From: Rhizophagus sp. LPA8_4_AMF
Lineage: Eukaryota; Glomeromycota; Glomeromycetes; Glomerales; Glomeraceae
Length of the DNA stretch: 36,464 nucleotides
Assembly (NCBI GenBank): GCA_021464525.1
Contig: JADRCO010000353.1
Location: 1 to 36,464, forward strand
Direction: 5' to 3'
How positions within the stretch are numbered: the stretch's first letter is position 1; the number at the start of each line of letters is the position of its first letter. Below the pieces are notes generated by a model. It had not been told where the DNA came from. It made no database searches and saw nothing but the letters and a program-made list of their open reading frames with translations. Below, in pieces: positions 9,505 through 21,641 of the stretch. The translations under genes and the position numbers were made by a program.

Positions 9505-10160
9505 CAATGAAGTTGAACAGCGATCAAAGAAGTCTAGTAGTACCATCATTATACAAGAAGGTGATATTTACTCTGTGAAATAAAATAAAAAGTATAGTTT
9601 ATTGCAAATGGATTACAAATCATGAGAAATTTGTGAGAAGTAGACTTAACAAGAAAATTTTATTAGAAGCGATTGAAAAAAAAATGGAGGGAATCAGGAT
9701 AGATTTACATCTAGTTAAATAATTAGGGGGGTTTGATACATTAAACAATTTCGAAATTATCTAGTCTACTTATTTTCATATTGTAAAATTTTTTATCATA
9801 GTATCTATAAAAATAATTTCTTAATAAATCTTAATTCATAAAATTTGTGTAATTATTTAAAAATATTTTTGCTAAAGGTTTCTAAAGATGGTAAATCGGT
9901 TTCTAATTTGTTGTTTAAAGTTTGAAGATAGAAAATTGATCTACCTTATTCTGCTTTATGGGGTTTTCACAAAAATTGTCAATAATCTCTTCTATTTTAT
10001 TTAGACGAAGTTTTTGAGGGTTACTTCTAGTTCCCATGTCACTTAAATTGATTCTTTGAGCACATGGAGTTCTTTGTTCGTGATCATTTTTTGATGGCAT
10101 TGTAAAACGATTATCTATAATACTAACGATAAATTGTTGGTTAACCAAGTCGAATAGCGA
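9505..10160 (-). pseudogene. Copy B of the CxxC repeat, module 2 and 3' flank
   Basis: An inverted copy of 3755-4556. From an ATG at 10100 the minus strand encodes MPSKNDHEQRTP and continues for about 61 residues to 9915. Between the basic block (NPQKLR) and NKIEEII the cysteine-bearing segment present in copy A (CPDC to C42) is missing in frame, so the product would lack the family's main motif. The end of the frame is also shorter than in A. The 3' flank matches A down to 9505. Confidence 0.6.
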
Positions 10161-10750
10161 AAAAATCTAATTGCTTTAAAAAGTCGTTTAAATAGAATAA
10201 AAGAAGCTTAAATAATAAATAAAACGAAGTAAAGGTAAAATCAAAAAAAAAGAGATTTTGCCAATTATTAAATTTGTAAAGGTTATTCGAATGCCAATGA
10301 GAAAGAATAGTAAAGATTCGTATTTCACTTTTCAGTTAGATAATTCAGAAGAATCATCGCTTTAGGAAGAATTAGGATTGTAAAATTGTGTAGTAATAGT
10401 AACAAGTTTTTGTAGATTTTCTAAAGTAAATCTCGATAGGTCGTATTTCAATTCACAGGGAACATTATTTAGGGTAAATGTCGGGCTTCTTAAAATTATT
10501 TCTAATTTCTTCAATCTTATTAGTATTTACTTTGTTGGAAACTAATTTAACGCAATCAATTATTTCTTTACAATTATAACAAAGTTTCGGGGGGGTCTCC
10601 TAATTCTTTTGTTATTATCAAGATTTATTTTTAAATGTACGGATGCGTTCTACTTTGATTATGCGACATTGAATATTGCGAGTAACGAAATAATTTACGT
10701 TAATATTTTCATATCCCTTTTTATAAAATTTTGGGCTTTAATAAATAAAT
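10161..10750 (-). pseudogene. Copy B of the CxxC repeat, module 1
   Basis: On the minus strand it encodes KLCYNCKE, then IDCVKLVSNK, KIEEI and LENL.KLV blocks, ending in the serine/aspartate-rich tail, with frame breaks between blocks. The leader CTCGCAATATTCAATGTCGC matches copies A, D and E. It lies head-to-tail with module 2, as in A and D. Confidence 0.6.
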
Positions 10751-11002
10751 AAACCATTTCTTTTAATATACATAAAACAAGAAAAATATAAATATACAAA
10801 AAATACGTATTTTTATCTGATCTAATCAAAATAGGCATTTTTATAATGGAACCAAAAAACCATTACAGATAATTTCAAAATGGTCGGGACACTTGACAAA
10901 TTTTAAAGAACTCGGTAAAGCTTGATATAAAATAAAAATTTACGCTAAATTTGGATCATCGGACATGTCCACAGTCACCTCAAATGACGTTCCGTATTAC
11001 GT

Positions 11003-14000
11003 TACGAAATGATTTTACGCCTTTTTTCCTTTTTTTCAACTTTAATAAGCAATTTGTGTATAAACATCTCTAAATAACTTTTGTTCAAAATGTTTGTTTT
11101 TAGAAGTATAAAAAAAAAACCTTTAAAAGCTATGCGCTTCAGTACTTTTAAAATGATCTTGCTTGAAAGGTTGCCTATCGTATAATATATTTATTAGTAA
11201 CGAAAACCTATTTTCGAAGTAAAAATTTTTAAATGGAGAAAAACTTCACTAATGAACAAACCCGTTCCTGAAAACATTCAAGATGTTGACTCTTTTTTTG
11301 ACAATATACCTAATTGTGAAGACTACTTTACCTTTTTGCAAGATAAAAACTCCTTTAAAACTGCCCATTTATTACTACAAGAATCAACAGACAGTAGTAA
11401 CAGCGAAATAGTGAAGAGTGGGAAGATGATTCAGCTACTCAGTCTATTGCAACAGAAAGTACAGAGTCAAAAAACGATATGTCTATACCACAAATAACGG
11501 GAAAAGCTTGTTTAACAGCTTGTATAGTGGTGGATATTGATGATGGAAAAATAAAATGTTGTGGAAAAGCAAATTTACGAAGATTATGGCAGTTAGTTGG
11601 GACGTGGCAACTAGATAAATCAAACAGTAGAAAGTGTAGATGGGAATTTAGATAAACTGGGCGTTTGTTATAGTCATTTTATTTTTGACCAAAATCAATT
11701 ACATTCAGAAGGTATTAAGAAATCAAAAAGTATTTCAGAAAGCCAATCCACCTTTGGCGTTGTCGATATTGTGGAATTAATTATTATTTTTGTAGTCGTG
11801 GAAAATTTGTGCAGAGCACTCCTGGAAATTATTGGGAAAGCATGTTCAAATTCCATGTACAGGCCAAAAAAGTTGCAAGTTGTTGGAAGAATTTGAATCT
11901 AATAAAATCACAATCAAATTATAAAGCAAGATATATTTGTTGTGGATGTTATGAAAAAGAAGGAGGACACCTATATGTAAGACCTGGACGAGACAATAAT
12001 GAAAGCGAGCAGGATTTAGTCAATTCATTGGAGCTTATAAATAAATGGGTTATATTTAAGTAATAACACACAATTGCAATTGAAAGTTTTAAATCTTATT
12101 TACCAGCGTTGCAAATTCTTAATTCTGAAAATGATGATATATTACATGACACTTTTATTAAATCACCACCAAGTTTATTTTCAGTAAGAACAATATTTAA
12201 ACTATATAAAATCAATATAAACAATTCAAATTTAACGCCCAAAAAATGCTTACAATAAGTTCTAATTTAGCTGAAAATCTAGAAAAATCTCATAAAAGAA
12301 TTTAAAAATTTTCAACCATTAGAATCACCTAATTCTTCAGATGAATATCAATTAGCACTTGCTAAACCCATATATTTTTTATTTTGAAGGAATGATAGGT
12401 AATTTATTAGAAAATAGGAGAAAAAAAGCAAATATAAAACAAATAACACGAAAAAAACCCATAAAACCCGTTGACCAAATTAAAATAAAAAAAATCAGCA
12501 CATTTGTAACTTCCGTAATTTTTTCCTTATCTCGAAAAAAAATAAGAATCTGGCTGACAATACTTTCAAGTTTTTGTCGTAAACCTCGCCTATATCAAGT
12601 CCTTCAATCTGTAAATGTAGTTGCATAATTATACAGATCACCTTGAACGACGTTTAGAAAACAAAAGAATGACAGCAGCTGATCCAACTCTATGCCTAAA
12701 AAAAATAGTAAAATATGGAAATTATGTGTTATTGATAACATAGGCTTCAAGGAAAAATCATTTACTTTTGGTAATATATACGATTCAACATAATTAGTCA
12801 ACTCCTAAATTGTAGACGGAAAGAAAATAATTTAATAGAATATTCATGTGAATTTGATAGTGATACTGTAAATACAAAAATAATTGAACAAATAAATATC
12901 GGTGTACAATGCTTACCACCACATATTGTTATGCTCGAAGGCTGGGGGAAATCCTAATAATAATGAAGAAATATTTGCTGCCTGTGAAAAATATATTGAA
13001 ATTTTAGAACTAACAGCCTGTAGAAGTATGATGTGATGAAGTAATTTTTCGTCGGGTCAAAAATTCGACCCCTCTTAGGACAGTAGCATACGTCCAAAGA
13101 CATGTGCAGTGTACTTTTAATGATCTTTTCAAGCTATGGAATCTAATAACCTTGCTGTTACATTAGGTGTTAAGTTTTTAGACAAATTAGAATCTGTATT
13201 AGATTTAATATGAATAGCAATTGAATAATGAAGAATGTCAAAAACTATTTAAGTGTTATGATGCAGGAATAGAGAGATTAAAAAAAATATATAGACAAGA
13301 AATTTTACAAATAGAAACGGTTAATACTAGGGCTAAAGAAGTAGTAGTTAGCAAAGTTAAAGATATTAAAAAAGCTGAGAAAGAAGCAGAAAAGATGGTC
13401 AAATCATCAGGAAAACAATCACTAATATCTACTCCAAAAGAAGATAGTAATATAATATATTGTCCTCTCCCTTTGAAGAAATTGTTTCAGATACAGATAT
13501 TGAACACGTCTCTGAATCATCAAAAAAACAGAAAGTGACGCGACATCGAACTATTCAACAAGAAAAAGACCTACTAGTACCATTATTGACTCCAAATTCA
13601 CCTACAGAAGAAGAAGTTGAAGAAGTTCTAAAAGCATTGCTACAGTTTTGGGACGGTTGGACTAAAAAGAAAGTGCGAGATTACTGGAGCCATCACAAAC
13701 AAAAAAAATAAGTTAGGTGTTTTGTTAAAAATATTGAAGCATTTACAACATTCGTTGAATAAATACCTTAATTACATTAATAAAAGCTGTATTGTGCCCA
13801 AAAAATAAATTTTATAAGTTTCTTTTTATTAAAAAAATCAGTTTTTTTGCATTTTACGAAAAACTATCTGAAAAACTAATTTACAACCTTAGAAAAACTT
13901 TTTTGTCTTGCAAAATTACATATATTTTTGCTATTAAAAATGTATTCTTATTCCTACTTTTAAAAGGATCTGAAAAAACGCTTGTTTTTAAGGTGAAATT

Positions 14001-14115
14001 TCTCGTAAATGCAAAAAAAAAAAATTCAATCAAATTGCTTAATTAGTATGTGCATAATATATTAAAATTATCACGTTTTTCGGTTATACAAACTTTCGTA
14101 ATACGAAATGATTTT
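11003..14115 (+). mobile_element. Candidate 3.1-kb insertion bounded by 14-bp direct repeats
   Basis: TACGAAATGATTTT occurs at 11003-11016 and 14102-14115. Just outside or overlapping each lies an inverted word (CGTATTACG on the left, CGTAATACG on the right). Between them sits the decayed ORF family described separately. The direct repeats could be a target duplication, or the element termini could share a palindrome. The pairing was found by eye, so the borders are tentative. No transposase of a known superfamily was recognised inside. Confidence 0.35.
11252..13711 (+). pseudogene. Decayed member of a multi-copy Glomeromycotina ORF family
   Basis: Coding blocks follow one another on the plus strand in shifting frames: an acidic N-terminal block (DVDSFFDNIPNCEDYFTFL, from 11252), a CCGKANLRRLWQLVGTWQ block near 11557, a QSTFGVVDI/VELIIIFVVVENLCRAL area near 11745, an ARYICCGCYEKEGGHLYVRP block near 11920, a HLERRLENKRMTAADPTL block near 12640, an IWKLCVIDNIGFKEKSFTFG block near 12713, a HTSKDMCSVLL-like area near 13090, and a C-terminal Lys/Glu-rich region ending WDGWTKKKVRDYW (about 13650-13710). 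From memory this order is shared by a large family of uncharacterised proteins in Rhizophagus. The function is unknown. At least five frame breaks make it non-functional. It could be a transposon protein or an expanded host family. Confidence 0.5.
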
Positions 14116-16418
14116 CATCTGGACATGCCTGATGACTGATAATAGTAAAATTTCTTATAACATTAATTAGGTGCATTTTCAATAGAAGAATATTAAGTAT
14201 TTCGAGGTATGTTTAAGTTTAAAGACTAATGTAATTCTATTGTTGTATTTTTTCATATTACTTTTTCAAGTTCATATTAAGTATGATTCTTTAATAAATC
14301 ATTTTTTATATCAGTGGTAATATAATTATCGGTTCACTCTTTGTAGTTATAGGTGTAATATTGTGACATAAGCAATGTATTCTTCTATGTAAACAAATGA
14401 CTTACATTACGTCCTCAATAAAACAAGATGAAAATTATATAATTTCTCTCGTAATTAAAATGATGGTTTCATAACATCTAAGATTCTATCCAATACAGTA
14501 ATATACAAATGTTTACATACATTAATAATTGCATTTAGATAATAATATTTTGGTAATAAATGAAATATAAGAAATTTAAAACTTTGATTTGATGTCGCAC
14601 CATACACTAAATGTCTAAATCTTTAATATATAGAAATATGACAATACCACGTTTCCTAATAGTCGTCCGTGTTTCCCTATTGATATTTTTATGTTTATGT
14701 AAAAGGATAAGCTAAAAAAAATCTATTAGTAATTTAAAATTGTATACGGGACGTTAGTACTTAGTATCCGTGGTATAAACCAGTTATTTCACGGATCAGC
14801 CTCGATCATCTCGTTACGTATTTTGTTGAATAAAGTATTTAAAAATTATTTCAAAAAGATGTTCAATATATAGCATTATCTATAATTTACCGAGTATTTT
14901 GTTAAGGCTATTGTTTACATAATAAACTTGTGTTTCATTTTAATATTTGTGGTTAAGCATAGATAATTCTAATTTCTAATTCAAACAGATATTTTTATTA
15001 TATCAGCTACAGTAGCCCAAATTTTGGTTTAAAATTTTACATGGGTAAATGAGTACTAATAATGAAATGGATATTAGATCCTTCAATATTTCCATAGTCA
15101 ACAAATACAAATATTTTTTTCCGTACTAAAAATTTTAAGTAGCATTAATATATTCGCATTTGCTAATAATTATAATTGTGCTTTCATATATAATCAGTAG
15201 AAAATTAAATATTAATTTATGTATATATATTCTTTTAAGAGAAAGAAAATATATTTGCAGTATTTAACAAAGCGTTAAAATAATTAAAAAAGAAGTTCAA
15301 TGGGAAAGGAAGCATCATAACTTTTTTTCTTTAATTAAATTTAGAAAAATATTTAATGAAACAAACTGATAAAAAACAATTTCATTCTGTAAACATTTTA
15401 AATAGAATATCTAAAAGATGATGATATTGTTAAAAATTATTGCATTAAATTATATTTATGCATTATTTACTTAGACCCAAATAGCTATGAATGAATTGAA
15501 CTGTACGTAAAGGTTTTTAGTTGATATTCTCTAATTACTGATTTTTTTTTTATTGGAAAATTGAATACTTTAATTACAAACTTCGATTATGAAAATTTTA
15601 TAATTATTCTATCATTTGTCATATTTTGTGTATTTATGCTTTTTTTCCAAAGATTTCTTAATTATCATAGCAAGATTTTTATTGTTTGAAAAACGTTCAA
15701 ATCATATTTGCTATTGACAAACTGTGATTATTAGAATAATTGACAAGTTCTATAATTTTATTTGGTTTATTTAAGTATGATAAGAAAAATTTTGTATATA
15801 TATTTTAAACCAAAAAAAGCCAGTAATATGAAGGGTCCCCGAGCATTACGTATATAGGTACTAACAAAATTTTATAATAGCTCTTACGCAAGGTTTTTAT
15901 TAAGATAAATAATCAAACTCAACATGTGGCTTCACAAATTGCTAGCAATCTAACCATATGACTTTATAATATCATTTTTTTTTACAAAAACCATTTTGAT
16001 CAATTTTTTCACATTTATGATTTACAATACAACGTTTCATTTTTTCATCATCTTAGCTAAAATATCCATCTTAGTAATTTTTTTCATCCCCTATTAACTT
16101 TTGCATATCACCATCACTATTATATAATGCATTATTAGATAATACAAAATTTAACCAAAAATAAGCAATTGTAACATATGAATTTCAAAAATTCTGCAAA
16201 ATAAGCAATGAAAAATATGACATTAATAAAAAATATCGTTAATTTTACGCAAATCCAACGACTAAAACAGCATGTGACTAAGCAAATGATATTATTGACT
16301 ACATATATTGCTCGGAGTCTAATATAAATATACTATAATGTGATTTCGCTATTACTAGATATTAAATAATCAATTATTGAGTGATAATAGTCTTATTAAG
16401 ATAAAAGGGCTCGATAAT
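14116..16418. other. Long gene-poor region
   Basis: About 2.3 kb of AT-rich sequence downstream of the kinase. No frame, splice pattern, RNA gene or clear repeat was supported. CACGGAT and CCGTGG words near 14770-14800 form only a weak inverted pair. Confidence 0.5.
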
Positions 16419-16763
16419 TTAGATATCAATATCGAATTCAATTTCCTCGGTAATATATTCTAAATTTAAATTAAAGAAATTAGATTTATAATATTTACCA
16501 TCTATATATAAAAGTACATTATATTTACATACCATTATTAAAATTCGTATCAATATCTAATTCGTTATCCTTTGTAATATAGCCTAAAGAATATATACAA
16601 GATTTTATTAGAGTTAAATTAAGAAATTTGATACATTGTTAAAAATTAATTACCATCATCTTTATATAACTTTTTTCTTTTAATACTTTGCCCTATATAT
16701 AAATTTCAATTAAAATATTTCGATTTATTAAATCAAATTTACTTGAAAATATTTATATCATAC
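16419..16763 (-). other. Array of tiny phase-1 exons at the 3' end of the kinase
   Basis: After the long exon 2, three exons of 39, 51 and 41 nt follow introns of 70-73 nt. Each upstream exon ends in an ATG-then-G pattern at the donor (AATG|GTATG, GATG|GTAAT, AATG|GTATG). Exon 4 (YITKDNELDID) and exon 5 (EYITEEIEFDIDI, then stop) encode similar peptides. The introns before the acceptors share TTTCTTAATTTAA-like words. Reading through the first donor instead would end the protein four codons later at 16753, a plausible intron-retention isoform. Confidence 0.6.
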
Positions 16764-18217
16764 CATTGTCATTATTATCTTCAATTAAATCATCTTTAAA
16801 CCTTCCTTTAACTTTTTCTAAATTAATAGATTGACTTCTTGAATTCATTAAAAACATTGCAGAATTAATCATGCCACTTAAAGGTCTACTCTTATAAATG
16901 GCACCTGGATTATTTTTTGTTAGAAGTCCAATATCTGGTGATTCTATAATTTTAGTTTCAATGGACCTTTCATTATTCCATATTCCTCTAATTCTTTCTT
17001 CTATATTAGTAGCTGTTGGTCTTTTTTTTGGATCAGAATGCCAACATTCTTTCATTAGTTCAATATAGCCTTCGGGTGCATTTGTTACAATTGGTGGTCG
17101 TAAACCATCACAAATATCAATAATAAGTTCTATATCATGATTTCGATCCCAAAAAGGTCTTCTGCCTGTCATTAACTCCCACATAATCATTCCAAAACTA
17201 TATATATCTGAAGCCTTAGTATATTTTTGTCCTTGAAAAATCTCTGGAGCCATATAAGGAATAATACCATAATTCTCCTTATCATCTTCAGATTCAGTTG
17301 CAGATTTACTTATACCAAGATCACCTATTGCTGTATAATTAAGAAAATATTTCTCATATACATATTGTACTTGGCTGCAAAAAATATTTCCACTATGGAA
17401 ATCCCTGTGGATAATATTTAACTCATGTATTTGAGTAAGTCCACATGCTATATCACTTAATTTCTCTAGCTTTGTTCTCCAACGAATATTATAAAAATCT
17501 TTAGTGATATAATGTATCAAATCACCTGAATCATAATATGGCATGATAATCATGATATCTTGAGAATTAGGATCTTGAGTAATTCCAAAATATTTGCCAA
17601 TAAAATTATCATTAGGACTGATTTTAAGTTTTGAAGAAAGTTCATAGAATATCTTGAGCTAAAATAAAGAAAGCTAATTAATTTATTTATATCATCTATG
17701 ATAATATTTATTGATAAAATTAGTATACTATGTACTGTACCTCGTTCAGCTTCTTAGATGTGATGTTATTAGAATTATTAAGCTTTTTGAGAACAACTGT
17801 ATAATTTTGGGAACGAATACTAATTTTGTGAATATAATTATATACTGGACCATCAATCCAAGTAGCTTTATAAATTTTGCTAAAACCTCCTTCAGCAATA
17901 AATTCTACATTTTTGAATTGTTCGTAAGGAACAAACTCCATTTTCCCATTTTTTTGAACTAAATTAATTTGTGTATATCTGATAAAATCATCAATAATTT
18001 TATTTCCACTTGAACCGTACTTATATACCTTCTTTATTTTGTAACAGACGTGACAAATCTGATGACTTTCATCTAAGGATTTCCTTCTTTTATTACATTC
18101 GTTACACTTCCTTTTTTTGTATTTTGAATTAACAATAGTTTGTGTTGGTTGAATCAAAGGTGTATTGTTTGATAATAAAAAATCAATTTTACATTTGTAG
18201 TTAATTGATTGTTTCAT
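16419..18217 (-). CDS. TKL-type protein kinase, five exons, 500 aa
   Basis: Likely a cytosolic Ser/Thr or Tyr kinase of the family expanded in arbuscular mycorrhizal fungi. Exons by my reading: 18217-17741, 17658-16764, 16692-16654, 16583-16533 and 16459-16419. Introns are 82, 71, 70 and 73 nt, all GT-AG. The first is phase 0 and the other three are phase 1. Total is 1503 nt including TAA. Visible parts: a zinc-ribbon-like leader (C38, C41, C55, C58), a glycine loop AEGGFSKIY at 108-116, WIDGP at 120-124, VVLK with lysine 144, the probable helix-C Glu 159 at the exon 1/2 junction, HRDFHSGN at 243-250, DLG at 272-274 in place of DFG, and APE at 296-298. All catalytic residues are present, so it is probably active. 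The tail is short, acidic and low in complexity. Its substrate is unknown. Confidence 0.85.
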
Positions 18218-18431
18218 GTTTTTTTAAAGAGAAAAATTAATTTATTAATTTCGAGACAAGGAAAACAGCTGTCTAATATATATTCTAAATTTAATTTTTT
18301 AAACAAAGGAATTTTTTTTTTTGAATTCTATACACAATTCTAGAAGTCTTTAGTAGAAATACGATTTTCAAAGAAGTGTTTGTAAGAATTCTATAACATG
18401 CAAAATCCTACATAGTACATATTGCATATTG

Positions 18432-18581
18432 GGTTACACCACGATTTCCCGACGTACGATTTCCCGACAGGACATTTGCCTGACAGGTTTGGCCAGAGTT
18501 ATGCAGAGTTATGCACTAACACGTGAACAAATGGCCGGGGTTAGGCTGTCGGGAAAATGTCCTGTCGGGAAGTTGTCCGAC
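18432..18581. mobile_element. 150-bp inverted-repeat element with 11-bp target duplication
   Basis: ATTGCATATTG flanks the element exactly at 18421-18431 and 18582-18592. The ends share inverted TTCCCGACAGGACATTT and CTGACAG/CCGACAG blocks. The left end carries an extra ACGATTTCCCGAC repeat. It is relatively GC-rich for the region. An 11-bp duplication fits a Mutator-like class best. It has no transposase. The small frame that crosses it is spurious. It lies about 200 bp upstream of the kinase start. Confidence 0.75.
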
Positions 18582-18592
18582 ATTGCATATTG

Positions 18593-19075
18593 CATGCTGA
18601 TAATTAAGTATGAAAAACGTGATATTTATTCCAATTACTATTTTCGATTATGTTACACAATCATCTTATGCCGACTGGTTTAAAAATTTTGTACTCTGAA
18701 CAAGAAATAGATTTATCAGGGGAGCTGGAACTAGAAGCCTTCTTATCACAGCAGCATTGCACAATCATGTTTCAATTTTGATATGTGATAATAAATACTG
18801 AAACATGAATGATTCCTATATTAAAATTCAATTATTGTTAGATCACGTGATAACGTGGTATTTTTAGATCCTAGCGCCAGAGACCCGATTTATTCCGATA
18901 TCAAATTTCAAATTTTTATCACGATAACGGCGATTTTATTCCGATAAAAAATTACCAATTATAGTAAGAAATATTTGACAATTCTAGCCGGCTCACATCT
19001 TAATGCAGGCTGATCTAGGTTGTGCTAGTGACCCGACAATAATTTTGGCCGAAATGATCGGCAATTTACCAGTTA
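18593..19075. repeat. Old dispersed repeat next to the LINE 3' end
   Basis: About 18765-18830 matches 5985-6055 (TTCAATTTTGATATGT, ACTGAAACATGAATG). The segment to 19075 shows repeated ATTTATTCCGATA/ATTTTATTCCGATA, CGACCCG-like and GAAATGATCGGCAA words. No gene was seen. The LINE tail joins it at 19075/19076. Confidence 0.35.
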
Positions 19076-19591
19076 TTTTTTTTTTTTTTTTTTTTTTTTT
19101 AAATGTATTTTATTAGCTTTATTAGTAAATATAACACGTCATAATACATAATAAATTCTCAAATTTAAAATACATTGAAATTTAACGGAAAACCATTGAA
19201 TCTCTCCATATCAAAGCCACGGAATTATTTAACCGTGGCAAGATTTACATCAAAAGAAATACTAGATAAGCTATTCTAAAAATTATGTATCAATCAAATT
19301 ACTAATTAGCCGGTTACCTATTCTGTGTCTATCACTTTTACCTAAATTAAGTACGTCATTTTTAATTTTTTCTTCTAAATCTATTTTTGTAATTGTTTTG
19401 ATTTTTTCCTTTTTTTCTTGTTTTCCAAATTTTCTAATCTATCGACTTCACGTAACTCAGATTCTTCCCTAACGACCTTTTTCCTTTTTAAATCTTTAGA
19501 AATCCCCATCTGTTTTCCTATCTCTATCATTTCATTACATCTAATAATCCAAATGTTGTATTGCACTTTCTTAAGGTATGTATCGAAAATT

Positions 19592-20632
19592 TCATGTAAA
19601 GCTTTCATTTGCACCTTGCTTGTTCCTATGTATGGTCATCCATTTTTCATTAACGATTCCTCGTGTTAATTCCCTTAACAAATTTTCAGGGCTCATCAAA
19701 GCAGAACGTTCTGAAGCTATCTCGAGAATTTTTTCTCCAAAATCTTTAACTCCTTTAACCGTATCGTCGCTCGTCTGTAAAATGGATAAAACTTCATCAA
19801 TACTTTCCTTAAACAGATTGAATTCTGAATTATCAACGTGATTCTTGTTACATATCCAAATATGATCCCATGTTTCTTCTTCAACTATACATCTAGGACA
19901 TTTTGAACTTTTAATTCCCCATACTTCCCTATCCCATAAAATCGCGTATGTTGGTAATATTTGAAAGAAATTTTTCACTCTAAATGTCCTTACCGACACA
20001 TCAACTCTACTTGTAACATTCCTTGGCATCAAGATTTCGTTATTTACCAGCCTAAAAGATTCTTTCCAATTTATGTACACATTTGCCCCATAACTTTCAA
20101 TAACGCAATCCTTAACGTAATCTAATAAAATTACGTCAATTCTATTAATATTATTACTTATTTCTTTAAACCAATGTCTATATGCACCATCAATTGGTAT
20201 GTTATTCCACCTAATTGCATATTCATCTATGACAATATTTTCCATTTTTAATATCGTTTCTGGAATTGAGGCTTTGCATTTAATTAAGCTCGATTTTAAA
20301 GCTGGTAATTTCACCTCTTGAGTTGTTTGTTGGATACTTGTCGACTCGTTCACTACTTTCAACTTGATATTTTTAAGCTCCAACATCGCATTAACACAAT
20401 TTAGATATATATATTGAGGGTCATCTAATTCTCTCTGAATACTACCCACTTTACTATAATTATATAACCATGCTACTATATTCAAATCTGTTTGTAAATC
20501 TATAACAATGTCGCATGGTAGAATCACCAACGCTGTTATTAAAGCGATAATATAAATTTTACGTTCATTTTTAACCATTTTCACTTTTCCTTCTAATGAA
20601 ATTTTTTCACTATAACTTCGCTTTGTAAACAT
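19592..20632 (-). pseudogene. LINE C-terminal part: RNase H-like and zinc knuckle
   Basis: A 346-aa open stretch. Its frame stays open upstream to about 20735, so the internal Met is not a true start. RNase H-like features are NERKIYIIALITALVILP followed by IDLQTD (E23, D45 and D49), matching the family's E-helix and TDS strand in position. In the last quarter FFQILPTYAILW precedes C245-P-R-C248, H257 and C261, the zinc knuckle that follows the RT in many plant and fungal LINEs. It ends at a stop at 19592, followed by an untranslated region. Confidence 0.75.
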
Positions 20633-20688
20633 TTCAATCCCAAAGAACCCATCTAAACTAAGCTCTGATCCTTTTTGAATTATCGCAC

Positions 20689-21390
20689 CTATTTGTAATA
20701 TAACTTCTTTATCAATAAAATTCTTAAATTAAAATTAATAATGTCATTCAACATTGAATAGATTCCTTCTTTTTCGAACAAAAAATTTAACCATTTCCGT
20801 GAGTTTTCACGCAAAATTTCTACCTTATTATCTACCCTCATATCTGTATCAATAATATCGTTAAGTCTTTCCATGTTTTCTACTACCACTCTTTCATTTC
20901 TATTTACCAGATTTTCTAAACTCATATATGGTTTAATAAATTTTTTTCCATCCACACTTTTATCCCATTTCCCTTTAATCAAAACTGCCACTTCTTTTTC
21001 TATATAAATCATATATCGATCATTTGCATATTTTTTCTTACTCATATTATATTCACATCCTTTACAGTCGATTAAAAATGGTGAATTATATGTCTCATTA
21101 TTATCTTGTAAAGTTTTAAACTCGACCATATGTCGACCTATTTCATCATAATACCTACTATTCAATTTTTTACTTCAAATACTAAATATTGTATCGTCTT
21201 TTTTACTCCACGTTATTATCTCTTTATTACTTTCTTTTTGACTTGACTTCAGTAAATCCTTTCTTAAAAATACTTTTAGCGCCAAATCTTGCCGTCTAAT
21301 TAATATGTTATCAATTAAATCGTGTCCTACTTCACCATTTATTGTGATTCTTTCTTTAATTAATTTGAACCATTTCGGTTCAATTCTCAT
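20689..21390 (-). pseudogene. LINE connection region between RT and RNase H
   Basis: Two adjoining open stretches (21390-21175 and 21165-20689) in different frames, rich in Lys, Asp and Asn. They contain FLIDCKGCEYNMSK and MSLENLVNRNERVVVENMER blocks. No catalytic motif is visible, and assignment rests on position within the LINE. A frame change at about 20700 leads into the RNase H part. Confidence 0.6.
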
Positions 21391-21641
21391 CAGATTATTT
21401 TTTTTAAAAAAATGCGTCTATTTCCATAATCTATCTGTGTGTGGTTCTATTAATTGTTCTATAAATAAAACTCTGCAACTTTTGATTCTATTTTGTATAC
21501 TTTGAAATCATCTTTTAATACTTCCTCAACCGTCACGTTCCCTCCTTTAATCCTATGATTTTTAAATGAATCTTCATCACGCTCATGATTACAAAATTTA
21601 AAATTGTCATTACTCATTATAATTAAAGCGTCACCGATATA

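Noticed and set aside
13792-14046. 84-codon Phe/Lys-rich plus-strand frame
   Set aside because: AT-rich low-complexity composition after the end of the decayed ORF family, with no motif.
18429-18683. 84-codon plus-strand frame
   Set aside because: It spans a non-coding inverted-repeat element and its target duplication.
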